Shown: positions 1 through 9,836 of the stretch, one piece after another | Numbering within the stretch: position 1 is the stretch's first letter | Layout of the letters: each line of letters opens with the position of its first letter | Origin: Candidatus Pacearchaeota archaeon | Lineage (GTDB): Archaea > Nanobdellota > Nanobdellia > Pacearchaeales > GW2011-AR1 | Length of the DNA: 40,932 bases | NCBI GenBank assembly: GCA_018304055.1 | Contig: JAGVWY010000036.1 | Coordinates: 1 to 40,932 of the forward strand | Reading direction: 5' to 3' | Position numbers and translations under genes: made by a program | The notes under the pieces: generated by a model | What the model was told of the DNA's origin: nothing | The model's database searches: none | Seen by the model: the letters and a program-made list of their open reading frames with translations, nothing else

Positions 1-1641
1 GAAAGTTTTGATTATTGTGGTTCTGATGGAAAAACTTTGTATGAAGCTGTTTGTGTTTATGCAGACAAAAGTTACACTAGTACTAGTTCATATATAACTT
101 GGGATTGTAACATTGATGGAAGGATATGCAGAGATGGGGCGTGTGTTAAAAGTGATGAATGTGTTGTAGTAGCTTCTGAAACAAAAGAAATTAGCGAGGG
201 AAGTTCTGGGATTGTGAATGGCTTAACAGTTTTTGTTGATAATGCTGATGAATCACCTTCATGGTTATCTACAACTATAAAGACGGGCAATTACTTATTT
301 GATTTGAATAGTTCTTATCCAACTAATGAGATTACATTGAATAAAGCTGTATATAAATTTGAATTAATATCTGCTACCGATACCTCTGCAACTATAAAAG
401 TTACACTTAAAAGTTGTCCGTCCTCTGATACCTGTACTGATAGTGATGGTGGACTGAATTATAATGTGAAAGGAAGTGTTAATCAAACTTATGGTGGCAT
501 TAAACTTTATAATGATGATGTATGTTTTAATGAAAAAACTGTAAAAGAATTTTATTGTGATCCCTCTGGAATTTATAATGATGCTGATTTTGATTTAGAA
601 CCTTGTCCAAATGGCTGCAAAGATGGAGCATGTGTAAGTGGAGGCAGCGTAAACACAGAAATAATTTCGATTAATAATGTAGGAAATGATAAAATGGAGA
701 TAAATTTTACAGTTCATAGAAAAACACTTTTAAAAACAGTATTTGCACGAGCAACTGATAACTCACAGATATATCTTATGTATGATGATGATGGACGTAA
801 TATTAGTGTTAGAGAAATGGAAGTTTTACATTATCTGGACCGCGTTGTTGTTGGCAATGAAGATGAAGGATATTTATTAAAATTAACAGGGGTAAAAAAT
901 TCATCTGATACTAGTGCATCTGGTACTTTTGGGGATAGAGTTGAATTTACCGACGCATCTTCAGGAGCAGTTTACAAAACAACATGGACATCAGATGGGG
1001 TTGGTACTCTAGTTGTAGGTGGAAAAACTTATACTGTTTATCTGTCAGGAAATGCAAATAATGCAACTGAAGAATATAAAGTACAGTTAGATTACCCTGA
1101 TAGTAATAATATCGGTGAAAGAATAGCGTATCCTACTATACAAACTTCGTTGGGAGCGAAGGTAATGTTTTATGAACCATTAGAAATTAAAAATCCTAAT
1201 GACTTTTCAGTTGCTCAATTATTAATTCCAGATGGAGACGGATATACGCCATTAAACCTAGATAGAGGAACGGATAATACTTTTACATTTATTAAAAAAA
1301 TAGGGGAGCTTTATTTTGCTGTTGAAGCAGTGAAAGGCGATAATTCAAGAAAAGTATATTTAAAAAATGGTCTTAATGGAGAATTAATTAAGAATCCCGC
1401 AATAGTTATTTTAGAAGAAAAAAATAGTAATGCAGAATACAATGCTTTAGTTGTATCTCTTGAACCAGGATTTACTAATGACGATGGAATAGGCGTTGAT
1501 AAAGTGCATAGTACCTCTTCATTGACTCAATTAAGCAGCGATAGATTTAAAGATGTGTGGGGAAGTATAATAACCTATAATAGAGTAGATTCAGATCAGG
1601 TTAAGGTAACGATTATTTATCCAGACAGCCAAACTCAATAA
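1..1641 (+). CDS. secreted/surface Cys-rich hypothetical protein, 5' truncated by window edge
   Basis: Frame 1 is open from base 1 (ESFDYCGSDGKTLYEAV...); ORF-track start at 37 is an internal TTG; Cys-rich repeats and extracellular-type composition; stop at 1639-1641. Confidence 0.75.
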   Translation, partial: ESFDYCGSDGKTLYEAVCVYADKSYTSTSSYITWDCNIDGRICRDGACVKSDECVVVASETKEISEGSSGIVNGLTVFVDNADESPSWLSTTIKTGNYLFDLNSSYPTNEITLNKAVYKFELISATDTSATIKVTLKSCPSSDTCTDSDGGLNYNVKGSVNQTYGGIKLYNDDVCFNEKTVKEFYCDPSGIYNDADFDLEPCPNGCKDGACVSGGSVNTEIISINNVGNDKMEINFTVHRKTLLKTVFARATDNSQIYLMYDDDGRNISVREMEVLHYLDRVVVGNEDEGYLLKLTGVKNSSDTSASGTFGDRVEFTDASSGAVYKTTWTSDGVGTLVVGGKTYTVYLSGNANNATEEYKVQLDYPDSNNIGERIAYPTIQTSLGAKVMFYEPLEIKNPNDFSVAQLLIPDGDGYTPLNLDRGTDNTFTFIKKIGELYFAVEAVKGDNSRKVYLKNGLNGELIKNPAIVILEEKNSNAEYNALVVSLEPGFTNDDGIGVDKVHSTSSLTQLSSDRFKDVWGSIITYNRVDSDQVKVTIIYPDSQTQ

Positions 1642-1883
1642 TCTATACATTCTAATTTTAGGGAAATAACTTAATTACTTTTCACAACATATAAGAAATT
1701 ATTAATAAGAATTATAGACAATTCTTGAGAACTAGGAACATCTAAGTAGTACAAAAATAGTATAAAATTTAATATGAATGAGATAATTAAAACCAAATCC
1801 ATTTATGGAAATGGTTATTAGCTTAAAGCAGACAAACAAAAATTCATAGAAAATTTATAAATAGGGTTATATTAATATAATCT

Positions 1884-2104
1884 ATGATAGAATTAAAATC
1901 ACGTTTAAGAAGATGGGGAAGGAGTTTTGGTATAGTGTGCCTATGGAAAAAATAAAAGAAGAGAACTTTTCAGAAAATGAAATTGTTAGAATATTCATAG
2001 CAAAAAAAAGAAATCCGCTTAAAGAGACTTTTGGTGTTTTTAAATTTAAAAGACCTATAAAGGAAATTTTAGATGAAGGGGACAAAGAAAGTTGGGATGA
2101 ATGA
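1884..2104 (+). pseudogene. AbrB/VapB-like antitoxin with apparent -1 frameshift
   Basis: ATG at 1884 reads MIELKSRLRRWGRSFGIV then loses frame; the ORF at 1913 continues in the shifted frame as P-MEKIKEENFSENEIVRIFIAKK...; a one-base deletion near 1937-1940 explains both. Confidence 0.6.
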
Positions 2105-2129
2105 AAATTAAAATTTTGCTCCAACAATT

Positions 2130-3353
2130 TTAAAAAACATGAAATAAAATTGTCGGTATTATCAATGCTCCCATTAAATGAATTCTTTTTATTCCGCTTA
2201 AAATAGTAAAAATTCCTAAAGAGGTAGAGGTTATAAAAACAGTTAAAGCAATTATTTTTCCTTGAATAGTGAAATCAGAAAATAAAAAAATAACTATTAT
2301 AAGAAATATTATAATAAAAAAAGATAATTTTTCATATTTTATTTTGTTAATGTTTTTTGCAGTAAATTTTGCGAGCGCAATAGTGAGAAAAAAAGAGATA
2401 ATTCCTGATGAGATTATGATAGTTAAGATAAGGATTAGATTAGATGTTGTTAACTCTGGCATTAGTTGAGAAACTGCTACTGCTGCTCCGGTTCTTGTTT
2501 TATTTATTGAATACAAGGTTATGAAGGAAAGTCCCATTACTATTGTATTAATTGCTCCTAAAAGAAAAAGAAATTGTTTTTGATCTTTTATATTAAAAAG
2601 TTGCTTTCCTATTATAGCTGACTGACTTGAACCTAAACCTGGAAGAAAAGAAGTAAATGGAGCTGAAAAAACAGAGGCACAAAAACCCTTAACCATATCT
2701 GTTTTGTTTAAGATAATATATTTAATAGGCATAATTTTTTGTTCAGGTATTTTAGTTTTTTGTTTAATACTTATAATTAACGTACTAGCTCCAAATAATC
2801 CAGTTAACAAAGGAAGTAAAGGCTCTTTTATATTAAGAGTGAGAGAAGCAATTCCTAAAAATCCGGATAAGATAAATATTATTAAAGAGGCAAGTTTCTT
2901 TTCTTCTGATAGAATGAGAAACAAAGAAACTAAGATTAAAATAATTCCTATACTTTTTTGAATTAGAGAATAAAAAGAAGGAAGAAAACCGAGAAATAAA
3001 GGTGTAAGTAATAAAATAATAAACAAAGCTATAATGCTTCCATATGCAGTATAAACTACTGCATCATAGCCCTTTCCTTCTAATAATAATTGATGTCCTG
3101 GGAGAATAGAGAGAAAAGAATCTTCTTCAGGGGCACCTAGGAAAATAGAAGGAATAAAATCAACAAATGTGTGAGTAACTGCCATTGATATTATGAATAC
3201 TGCGAAAAGAGTAGGAGGAAAAGAATTTGTTGAAGTGTAAACATAAGACAACAACATGACAGAAATAAGATTTATATGGATTCCGGGAGTTAAGCCAGTT
3301 AGAGTTCCTGCTAAAATGCCAACTAGTAAAGCTACTATTAGTTCGAGTATCAA
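2130..3353 (-). CDS. TctA-family-like integral membrane protein (tripartite tricarboxylate transporter permease family)
   Basis: 407 aa polytopic protein with GxLxGLTPGIHIN and PSIFLGAPEEDSFLSILPGH motifs. Confidence 0.7.
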   Translation of the reverse strand: MILELIVALLVGILAGTLTGLTPGIHINLISVMLLSYVYTSTNSFPPTLFAVFIISMAVTHTFVDFIPSIFLGAPEEDSFLSILPGHQLLLEGKGYDAVVYTAYGSIIALFIILLLTPLFLGFLPSFYSLIQKSIGIILILVSLFLILSEEKKLASLIIFILSGFLGIASLTLNIKEPLLPLLTGLFGASTLIISIKQKTKIPEQKIMPIKYIILNKTDMVKGFCASVFSAPFTSFLPGLGSSQSAIIGKQLFNIKDQKQFLFLLGAINTIVMGLSFITLYSINKTRTGAAVAVSQLMPELTTSNLILILTIIISSGIISFFLTIALAKFTAKNINKIKYEKLSFFIIIFLIIVIFLFSDFTIQGKIIALTVFITSTSLGIFTILSGIKRIHLMGALIIPTILFHVF

Positions 3354-3470
3354 ATTTATTTCACCATTTATTATTTTATACTATTGAAGACATTATCCTT
3401 TTTAGTTACAATTATTAATATCCTCCCTTTTTTATATTTCTCATGACTAACGAAGAAAATAAGTTTTGGA

Positions 3471-3648
3471 AGAGTTGCTGAAAATCCTTTTTAAATAGCC
3501 CTAAAAATTAGCTAATAACTATCTTCAATCGAGAGTAAATTAGAAGTATATCTTTCACCAAAAAGTTCGTATAATCTTATAATTTCATTAAAATTTGGAG
3601 ATTTTATCGACTATAAAATTGTATTTATAAGTAAAATTCGGCAACTCT
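3471..3648. mobile_element. candidate MITE-like element
   Basis: Ends AGAGTTGCTGAA (3471) and CGGCAACTCT (to 3648) are inverted repeats; flanks agttttgga / agttttaga resemble a degenerate duplication; no ORF inside. Confidence 0.4.
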
Positions 3649-3677
3649 AGAGTTTTAGAAAACCTTTTATATTATTA

Positions 3678-4220
3678 TTGGTTATTCATTTTATGAAAAA
3701 TAAACATTCAGCTCATGAAGGAATGAAGCCAGAAATTATTACTCCTTATATTCCAGATGCCACTGAAAAAAAGCGATTATATGAGCTGGCTTTAAAAGAG
3801 ATACATGAGAGAGTCAAAGGAGTTGATAGCCTTGTTCCACGAATGGCAACAGTATCTTCTATTTTAAAAAATATCATACCTTATTATTCTTGGTGCGGAT
3901 TTTATTTTGCTGAAGAGAATGAAATGATTGTAGGGCCTTATCAAGGAACTGCAGCATGTGCGAATATTGCTTATTCAGGTGTTTGCGGAACTGCAGCTAA
4001 GAATAAGAAAACAGTAGTTGTTCCGAATGTTCATGAATTTCCAGGGCATATAACATGCGATACTAGATCAAATTCTGAAATCGTCGTCCCTATTATTGAG
4101 GATAATATGGTTATTGCAGTGTTGGATGTTGACTCTGTATTATTAAACGCATTTGATGACATTGATAAGAAATTTTTAGAAGAAAAAATAATACCTATTT
4201 TACTAGAGGCAACTAATTAA
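3678..4220 (+). CDS. msrC: GAF-domain free methionine-(R)-sulfoxide reductase
   Basis: WCGFYF...GPYQGTAACANIAYSGVCGTAA...VVVPNVHEFPGHITCDTRSNSEIVVPI; the three fRMsr cysteine positions are present. Confidence 0.85.
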   Translation: MVIHFMKNKHSAHEGMKPEIITPYIPDATEKKRLYELALKEIHERVKGVDSLVPRMATVSSILKNIIPYYSWCGFYFAEENEMIVGPYQGTAACANIAYSGVCGTAAKNKKTVVVPNVHEFPGHITCDTRSNSEIVVPIIEDNMVIAVLDVDSVLLNAFDDIDKKFLEEKIIPILLEATN

Positions 4221-4222
4221 AC

Positions 4223-5168
4223 TGTCTTATCCCGAAATTATTTCATAAGGACAATATAATTGTTCCTATGAAACTGACAAGATCTAAGTTAATTGAGACG
4301 CTTAGAAAGCTAAATAATGGAGAAACAGTTTACCAAGCAAGAAAGATAGCTGGTGTAAGCGTGAGAAGAGTTTATCAAGTGAAGGAGGCATTTGAAAACA
4401 AAGGGGAGATTCTAGAAATAGGAAATAACGTCGGAAGGCCATTGATACCATTTGAAAATTGGGAGATTGAAATAGTAAAAGAAGCTTACGATAGATACAG
4501 AGTTTCAGCAGACACTTTAGAAAGATTAATTGACAGGGACTACAAAAGGCATATAGGTCATAACAGGATTCATAAGATTCTTGTATATCTTGATTATGCC
4601 AAGAAAAAGTCGTTCAAAGACATCAGAAAAAAGAAATGGAAGAGATATGAAAGAAGGCATTCTTTAACTGCCGTTCATATTGATTGGCATTATTTCAGGG
4701 GAAATTGGGTTTTTGGTGTTGAAGATGATGCGAGTAGAAAACTTCTTGCTATGATTGAGTCTAAAAACGAATCAACTGACAATTCAATTTCAGAAATGGA
4801 AATTGCTCTGAAACACGGGCCAATAAAACAATGTATAAGTGATCATGGCTCAACATTCACAAGCAATTTTGTCAACGCTAAATCAAGATTTAGAGAGTAT
4901 TTAATATTAAAAGGGATAAAACCAATACTTTGCAGAGTTCGCCATCCAAGGAGTAATGGAAAAATAGAGAAATGGTTCCAAGCTTACAACAAACATCGCG
5001 AAGCTTTTAAAACAACTGAAGAATTTTTGTTTTGGTACAATGATTTAAAACCACATAAAGCTTTAAAATTTGATGAACTTGAAACTCCATCACAAGCTTT
5101 CATAAGAAAACTCAGAAAATGAAAACTCGAAATAAATCAGCGTTAGGAAATATTAATGGGATACAACA
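4223..5168 (+). mobile_element. IS481-like insertion sequence
   Basis: TIRs TGTCTTATCCC...ATTTC (left) / TGTTGTATCCC...ATTTC (right, reverse complement); 15-bp direct repeat ggcaactaattaaac at 4208-4222 and 5169-5183; encloses transposase. Confidence 0.85.
4268..5122 (+). CDS. DDE (rve) transposase, IS481-like
   Basis: N-terminal HTH, HIDWHYF...ISDHGSTFTSNF...RHPRSNGKIEKWFQ DDE signatures. Confidence 0.85.
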   Translation: MKLTRSKLIETLRKLNNGETVYQARKIAGVSVRRVYQVKEAFENKGEILEIGNNVGRPLIPFENWEIEIVKEAYDRYRVSADTLERLIDRDYKRHIGHNRIHKILVYLDYAKKKSFKDIRKKKWKRYERRHSLTAVHIDWHYFRGNWVFGVEDDASRKLLAMIESKNESTDNSISEMEIALKHGPIKQCISDHGSTFTSNFVNAKSRFREYLILKGIKPILCRVRHPRSNGKIEKWFQAYNKHREAFKTTEEFLFWYNDLKPHKALKFDELETPSQAFIRKLRK

Positions 5169-5218
5169 GGCAACTAATTAAACAATAGTTTTATAAAGAA
5201 ATTATTCTTATAATTTTC

Positions 5219-7297
5219 ATGAAAGGAAGAGGTGTTCATTTATTTTTGATTTTATTGTTAGTGATTTTTATAGCTGGCGTGATGTATGCAGGAGTAATCG
5301 CACAGGAAAATGTTTCAACTGGAGAAACCCCTTCTGATGAGGATATTGAATCTTCAGAAACAGGGGGAAGTCAAGAAACCTTAACAAAAGAATTCGAGGG
5401 AACTGAGGAGGTTGATGAAGAACCTCTTGAAGAAGAATTTTCTAATGAAATCGAGGAGATTGAGGAAATTGATGGCGAAGAAAGTGAGGAGGAAGATTTA
5501 GGTGATATTGATACTGGCGAATTAGATGCAGGAATAACTCCTGATAGTTTTTTTTATTTTATAGATGAATTTTTTGATAGATTTGGAAGTTGTGTTGAGA
5601 ATCGGGAAGAAAAGATAGCTGAAATCAAAGCAATGGTTGAGGAAGGTAAGATAGATGATGCTAAAAAAGCTTTAGAACGATACGAACACTGCGCAGAGAA
5701 TGTAGAAAAAGAAGCAAGCCCCGGGGAAAAAGAAAGAATAGAAAAGGGATCTAAGATAATTAAGAAAGCCATAAGAAATATTAAAGATAAAATTCCTGAA
5801 GAGGATAGAAAGGATTTTGAGGATATAATTGATAAAGAAGAGAGGATTGAAAAAGCAGTTAAAATTGCCTCGAAAATTAAAGATTTATGTGAAGAATTAT
5901 CTAAATTAGATCCTTTAGAATATTCTAGAGTATGTAAGATTGATGATAAAGTTCCAGAATGGAGAAAGGTTCATGATAAAAAATTAACTGAAGAACAAAG
6001 AAAAGAAGCAAAAGAGTTTGGCGAAATCATGAGAGAGTGTATGAGAACTTCTGGAAAAGAATGTAGGTGCGAGGAAATTGATTTTGTTCCAATGTCTAAT
6101 ATGTGTAGTACAGCAAAGCCTCTAGCCATTAAATGCGATGATGGAGATGAAACTTCCTGCGAAGAATTGAATAATTTGGAATTTCCAGAAATGCCTGATT
6201 ATTTATTAGAGGTTATGGATAATATTGAAAGAAATGTTAAAGTAGATCAATTTGAAAAACATATGCCTAGAGAGTGCATTGAAGAAGGCGCAGATAACTC
6301 TCAAAAATGCATTGAATTAATGTTTAGAAGAAATGCTCCTGGGCCATGTCTTAATGCATTAGACCGAGGAGAAATTAGTTTTAAAAATGAAAGAGAGGCG
6401 AGAGAAGCATGCGAAAAAATCATGTTTGAAGAAAATGCTCCTGAAGAATGTATCGAAGCTGGATTAAGAGATCCTAAAGAATGTGGGAAATTAATGTTCC
6501 AAAGAAATGCTCCTGAAGAATGTATCGAAGCTGGATTAACAGGAGAGCATAAAGATGATCCTAGGAAGTGCGAGAAATTAATGAGAGAAAAAGGGGATTT
6601 TGGACCTCCTGATCATGCAGTTGCTGCTGGATTTAGATGTAAGAATATTGAAAATTCAGATGAAAGATTAAAATGTTTTGATGAAGCTCTTAAATCAGTT
6701 GAGGGAAGGGGAAAAGAGCATTATGATTATAGTAATGAACAAAGAGGCCCTCCTGGAGGATGGCCTGAGCCTTGTGAAAGAACTGGCGCAAGAACTAGAG
6801 AAAGCTGCGAGAAAATAATGAGAGCAGAAGGAGATAGAAGATTTGAAGAGACAAAAGAAGGAGAAAGAGCATGTGTAGAACAATGCAGCAGTGAAGGAAA
6901 AGCTTGGGATTTCTCTAATGGAGAATGTAAATGTAGAGAAGGAGAAAGAAGAGATTATCAAGAGTTTTATAAACAAGGAGAAGATTTGTTTAAACAAAGA
7001 CAGGATTATGAGAGAAATTTTGCAGAAGAATGTAGTAGCAGAGGAGGACGATGGGATTGCAGTAATGGTCAGTGTAATTGTGTAGTTGAGAATGTAGAAC
7101 AACAACCTTCAACAACTCCTACACCTTCAGAAGAGCCTACAACAACTCAAGAACAGCCTTCTACAACCACTACTCAAGAAAGTGGAACTTCTGGGGAAAG
7201 TGGAGGCAGTTCAGGAAGCAGTGATTCAGGCAGTGAGGGAGGAATTACAGGAGGAGTTATTTTTGATAATGAGTTCTTAGATTATTACTATAGGTAA
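5219..7297 (+). CDS. secreted Cys-rich repeat protein with acidic N-terminal region
   Basis: Signal-like N-terminus MKGRGVHLFLILLLVIFIAGVMYAG; ITPDSFFYFIDEFFDRF; repeated NAPEECIEAGL units; Ser/Thr/Gly-rich tail ending GITGGVIFDNEFLDYYYR. Confidence 0.7.
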   Translation: MKGRGVHLFLILLLVIFIAGVMYAGVIAQENVSTGETPSDEDIESSETGGSQETLTKEFEGTEEVDEEPLEEEFSNEIEEIEEIDGEESEEEDLGDIDTGELDAGITPDSFFYFIDEFFDRFGSCVENREEKIAEIKAMVEEGKIDDAKKALERYEHCAENVEKEASPGEKERIEKGSKIIKKAIRNIKDKIPEEDRKDFEDIIDKEERIEKAVKIASKIKDLCEELSKLDPLEYSRVCKIDDKVPEWRKVHDKKLTEEQRKEAKEFGEIMRECMRTSGKECRCEEIDFVPMSNMCSTAKPLAIKCDDGDETSCEELNNLEFPEMPDYLLEVMDNIERNVKVDQFEKHMPRECIEEGADNSQKCIELMFRRNAPGPCLNALDRGEISFKNEREAREACEKIMFEENAPEECIEAGLRDPKECGKLMFQRNAPEECIEAGLTGEHKDDPRKCEKLMREKGDFGPPDHAVAAGFRCKNIENSDERLKCFDEALKSVEGRGKEHYDYSNEQRGPPGGWPEPCERTGARTRESCEKIMRAEGDRRFEETKEGERACVEQCSSEGKAWDFSNGECKCREGERRDYQEFYKQGEDLFKQRQDYERNFAEECSSRGGRWDCSNGQCNCVVENVEQQPSTTPTPSEEPTTTQEQPSTTTTQESGTSGESGGSSGSSDSGSEGGITGGVIFDNEFLDYYYR
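6433..6539 (+). repeat. internal direct repeat (approx. 35 nt, 72-bp period) in the secreted Cys-rich gene
   Basis: aaatgctcctgaagaatgtatcgaagctggattaa occurs at about 6433 and 6505. Confidence 0.8.
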
Positions 7298-7356
7298 CAA
7301 GGATTTTTTTGGAATGATAAACGAAAAGTTTTATTAAGAAAGATTGGCAAGTATTG

Positions 7357-7575
7357 TTATCTAAAATAATGATTTTCTAAATATTCTCTTAAAGGAGTAC
7401 AACATCCTTCACATCCACCACAATAACAACACCGAGTTTCATCTTCAGTTAATTGATATCCTTGAGAGGACCTATTGAGAGATCGCATTTTCCACACACA
7501 TGTCTTACCTTTTAATAAATTTTCTCTATCTATATTTAGTAATTTTTCTATTGCGACCATTAACATAATAACCAT
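7357..7575 (-). CDS. small Cys-rich protein (CCYCGGCEGCCTP)
   Basis: 72 aa ORF; clustered cysteines; likely true start at internal MVAIEKLLN. Confidence 0.5.
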   Translation of the reverse strand: MVIMLMVAIEKLLNIDRENLLKGKTCVWKMRSLNRSSQGYQLTEDETRCCYCGGCEGCCTPLREYLENHYFR

Positions 7576-8455
7576 AAAAATATTTAAATTTATCTTCTGT
7601 TTGAGCGTGTCTAATAATTAGCACGTCTATGATTATAATTTTATTATTACATCTTATTAATAGCTTAATTTGATAACTAATAATCCTGCTAAGGACTCTT
7701 GCTTGTAAGGATTGTTCATTTCTTGCATGTAACCTGTCTCCAAATTCATTTGTTAGACTTCCAAATACACTTTCACCTCTGCCCCTATGCCTATATCCTC
7801 GTCGATTAACAGGCATTCTATATAACTTTCTTGCTTTTTTTCTCCAGTGACCTTTCCATCTGTTTTTGTTAGGACAAACAATCGGATAGTAACCTTTTTC
7901 AAATAAAACTTTGATTGTTTTATTATCATCATATCCAGCATCAGCATATACTCTTCCATATCCTGAAGGCAATGCTTCGTTTGTAGGATCTCTTATATTC
8001 TTTTTAAGAAAACTTACTCCAATTGGATAAACTGTTTCTTGTGCTATTCTGTTTGCAACATGAATCTGTACTTCTTCAATAGTCCATGTTGTGAACTTTG
8101 TTGCATCAATAAAGCTAAATATTTTCCTTAGATATTTATCTAGAATCCTTCCAGCTCTTGATATTACTATCTGCATACATCTCGTAATTTCTGGTTTATT
8201 TTCCCAATAAGCAATGACTGAATGATCCACTCTCTCACCAACGACAAATTCACTCAATCTCACTTCAGCCTTTCTCAAGCTTAAAGTATCACAAAACTCT
8301 TTAAGAACTATCAATTGTACATATTCAACAGGATTATGTTTTGGTGGTCTTCCTCTTTTTTCCTCCTTTTTTCTTATTAATCTTTGTGTTAAACGCTTAA
8401 TTTCATTAAGCGCAAAATTTAAATCATGTATCTCCGTTATCCATCTAGATAGCAT
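7526..8455 (-). CDS. IS5/IS4-like DDE transposase
   Basis: FIDATKFT...VYADAGYDDNKT...YRHRGRGESVFGSL...RIISYQIKLLIR; ATG at 8455 preceded by AAAAGGAGGTGAACACC (SD-like); ORF reads out through the left TIR. Confidence 0.75.
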   Translation of the reverse strand: MLSRWITEIHDLNFALNEIKRLTQRLIRKKEEKRGRPPKHNPVEYVQLIVLKEFCDTLSLRKAEVRLSEFVVGERVDHSVIAYWENKPEITRCMQIVISRAGRILDKYLRKIFSFIDATKFTTWTIEEVQIHVANRIAQETVYPIGVSFLKKNIRDPTNEALPSGYGRVYADAGYDDNKTIKVLFEKGYYPIVCPNKNRWKGHWRKKARKLYRMPVNRRGYRHRGRGESVFGSLTNEFGDRLHARNEQSLQARVLSRIISYQIKLLIRCNNKIIIIDVLIIRHAQTEDKFKYFYGYYVNGRNRKITKYR

Positions 8456-8526
8456 GGTGTTCACCTCCTTTTTAATTAAATAAATGAGGTGAAACACCTT
8501 TAAAGAATTATTTTTTAGACACGCTC
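7603..8526 (-). mobile_element. IS5/IS4-like insertion sequence
   Basis: TIRs GAGCGTGTCTAATAATT (7603) / GAGCGTGTCTAAAAAATAATT (reverse complement, ending at 8526); 9-bp direct repeat cttctgttt at 7594-7602 and 8527-8535. Confidence 0.85.
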
Positions 8527-8665
8527 CTTCTGTTTGAAACTTTTAATGATAAAATCTGTTTTGGGCAGTTTAATTATAACCATGGATTATAGTACAAGTT
8601 CGATTACCGATATTTTGAAAATATCAGAAATATTTAAAAACAATAGTTTTTATTTTATATAACGT

Positions 8666-8741
8666 GAGAATTAAATCTTCAATTATTATTTAATTCTCCC
8701 GAACATAGCAAAAGCTTACAAATACTTCAAGCATTTGCTAT
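8666..8741. repeat. double-hairpin block
   Basis: GAGAATTAAAT(8666-8676)/ATTTAATTCTC(8688-8698), 11 bp perfect; ATAGCAAAAGCTT(8705-8717)/AAGCATTTGCTAT(8729-8741), one mismatch. Confidence 0.7.
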
Positions 8742-8759
8742 ACATTGGTGATTTAAAAA

Positions 8760-9836
8760 ATGCCATTTGATGAACGAACAAGGAAATTAGCTGAAATTGC
8801 TGTCAGGTATTCAATAAATGTTAAACCTCAAGAAAAAATTATTATTTCTGGAGGAAGCGAGGCAATTCCATTTTTAGTTGAGTTATATAAGCAGATTATA
8901 TTAGTAGGAGGGATTCCTATTGTTAGGGTAAATCTCCCCAATGTTAGCGATTTTTTTTATAAACATGCAAATGATAACCAGTTAGAACATTTTCCAGACT
9001 ATTGGTTTGACACTGTTAAACAAGCTCAGGGATATATAGGCATTAACAGCGATTTAAATACAAGAGAATTAACTAATACAGATCCTAAAAAAGTTGCATT
9101 AAGACAAAAGATTTTACATAAAATTAGCGATTATATTGTGAACACTCCTGATAAAATAAGGAGAGTTACTATTGCTTATCCTTGCTTAGCTCTAGCCCAG
9201 GACGCTGAAATGTCTTTAGATGAGTATGAAGAATATGTTTATAGGGCATGTCTAATAGACTGGAAAAAATTTGGGAAAGAATTAGATAAAATAAACAAAG
9301 TGTTTGAAAAAGGCAATGAAGTTAAGTTGATTGGAGAAGGTGTTGAGCTAACTTTCTCTATCAAAGGGAGAAATTGCATTCCTGATAAAGGAGAAGAAAA
9401 CATGCCTGGAGGAGAGGTTTTTATGGCTCCTGTAAAAGAGAGCTTACAAGGATGGATTAAATTTGATTATCCTAGAATAGTAAGTGGAAAACAAATTTCT
9501 GGAGTTTATTTGAAATTTGATAAAGGAAAAATTGTTGAATATAGAGCTGAAAAAGGAAAAGAATTTTTAGGAGAGTTATTGAAGACAGATGAAAATGCAA
9601 GTTATATTGGAGAATTTGGCGTTGGTTGTAATCCCATGATTAATAGATATACCAATGATTTGTTATTTGATGAAAAGATATTTGGGACTATTCATTTAGC
9701 TTTAGGAATGGCTTATACGCAAAATGGAGGGGGAAATGATTCAAGTATACATGTTGATATTGTTAAAGATATGAAGCAAGGAAAAATAATTGTTGATGGG
9801 AAAATTATCCAGGAGAGGGGTAAGTGGAAGATATAA
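8760..9836 (+). CDS. M29-family aminopeptidase
   Basis: MPFDERTRKLAEIAVRYSINVKPQEKIIISG...; GKGxEF...GEFGVGCNP, HLALGMAY motifs. Confidence 0.8.
   Translation: MPFDERTRKLAEIAVRYSINVKPQEKIIISGGSEAIPFLVELYKQIILVGGIPIVRVNLPNVSDFFYKHANDNQLEHFPDYWFDTVKQAQGYIGINSDLNTRELTNTDPKKVALRQKILHKISDYIVNTPDKIRRVTIAYPCLALAQDAEMSLDEYEEYVYRACLIDWKKFGKELDKINKVFEKGNEVKLIGEGVELTFSIKGRNCIPDKGEENMPGGEVFMAPVKESLQGWIKFDYPRIVSGKQISGVYLKFDKGKIVEYRAEKGKEFLGELLKTDENASYIGEFGVGCNPMINRYTNDLLFDEKIFGTIHLALGMAYTQNGGGNDSSIHVDIVKDMKQGKIIVDGKIIQERGKWKI

Noticed and set aside
6891-7085. 64-aa plus-strand ORF
   Set aside because: Alternative frame inside the 692-aa gene
6695-7105. 136-aa minus-strand ORF
   Set aside because: Antisense of the well-supported secreted Cys-rich gene; low complexity
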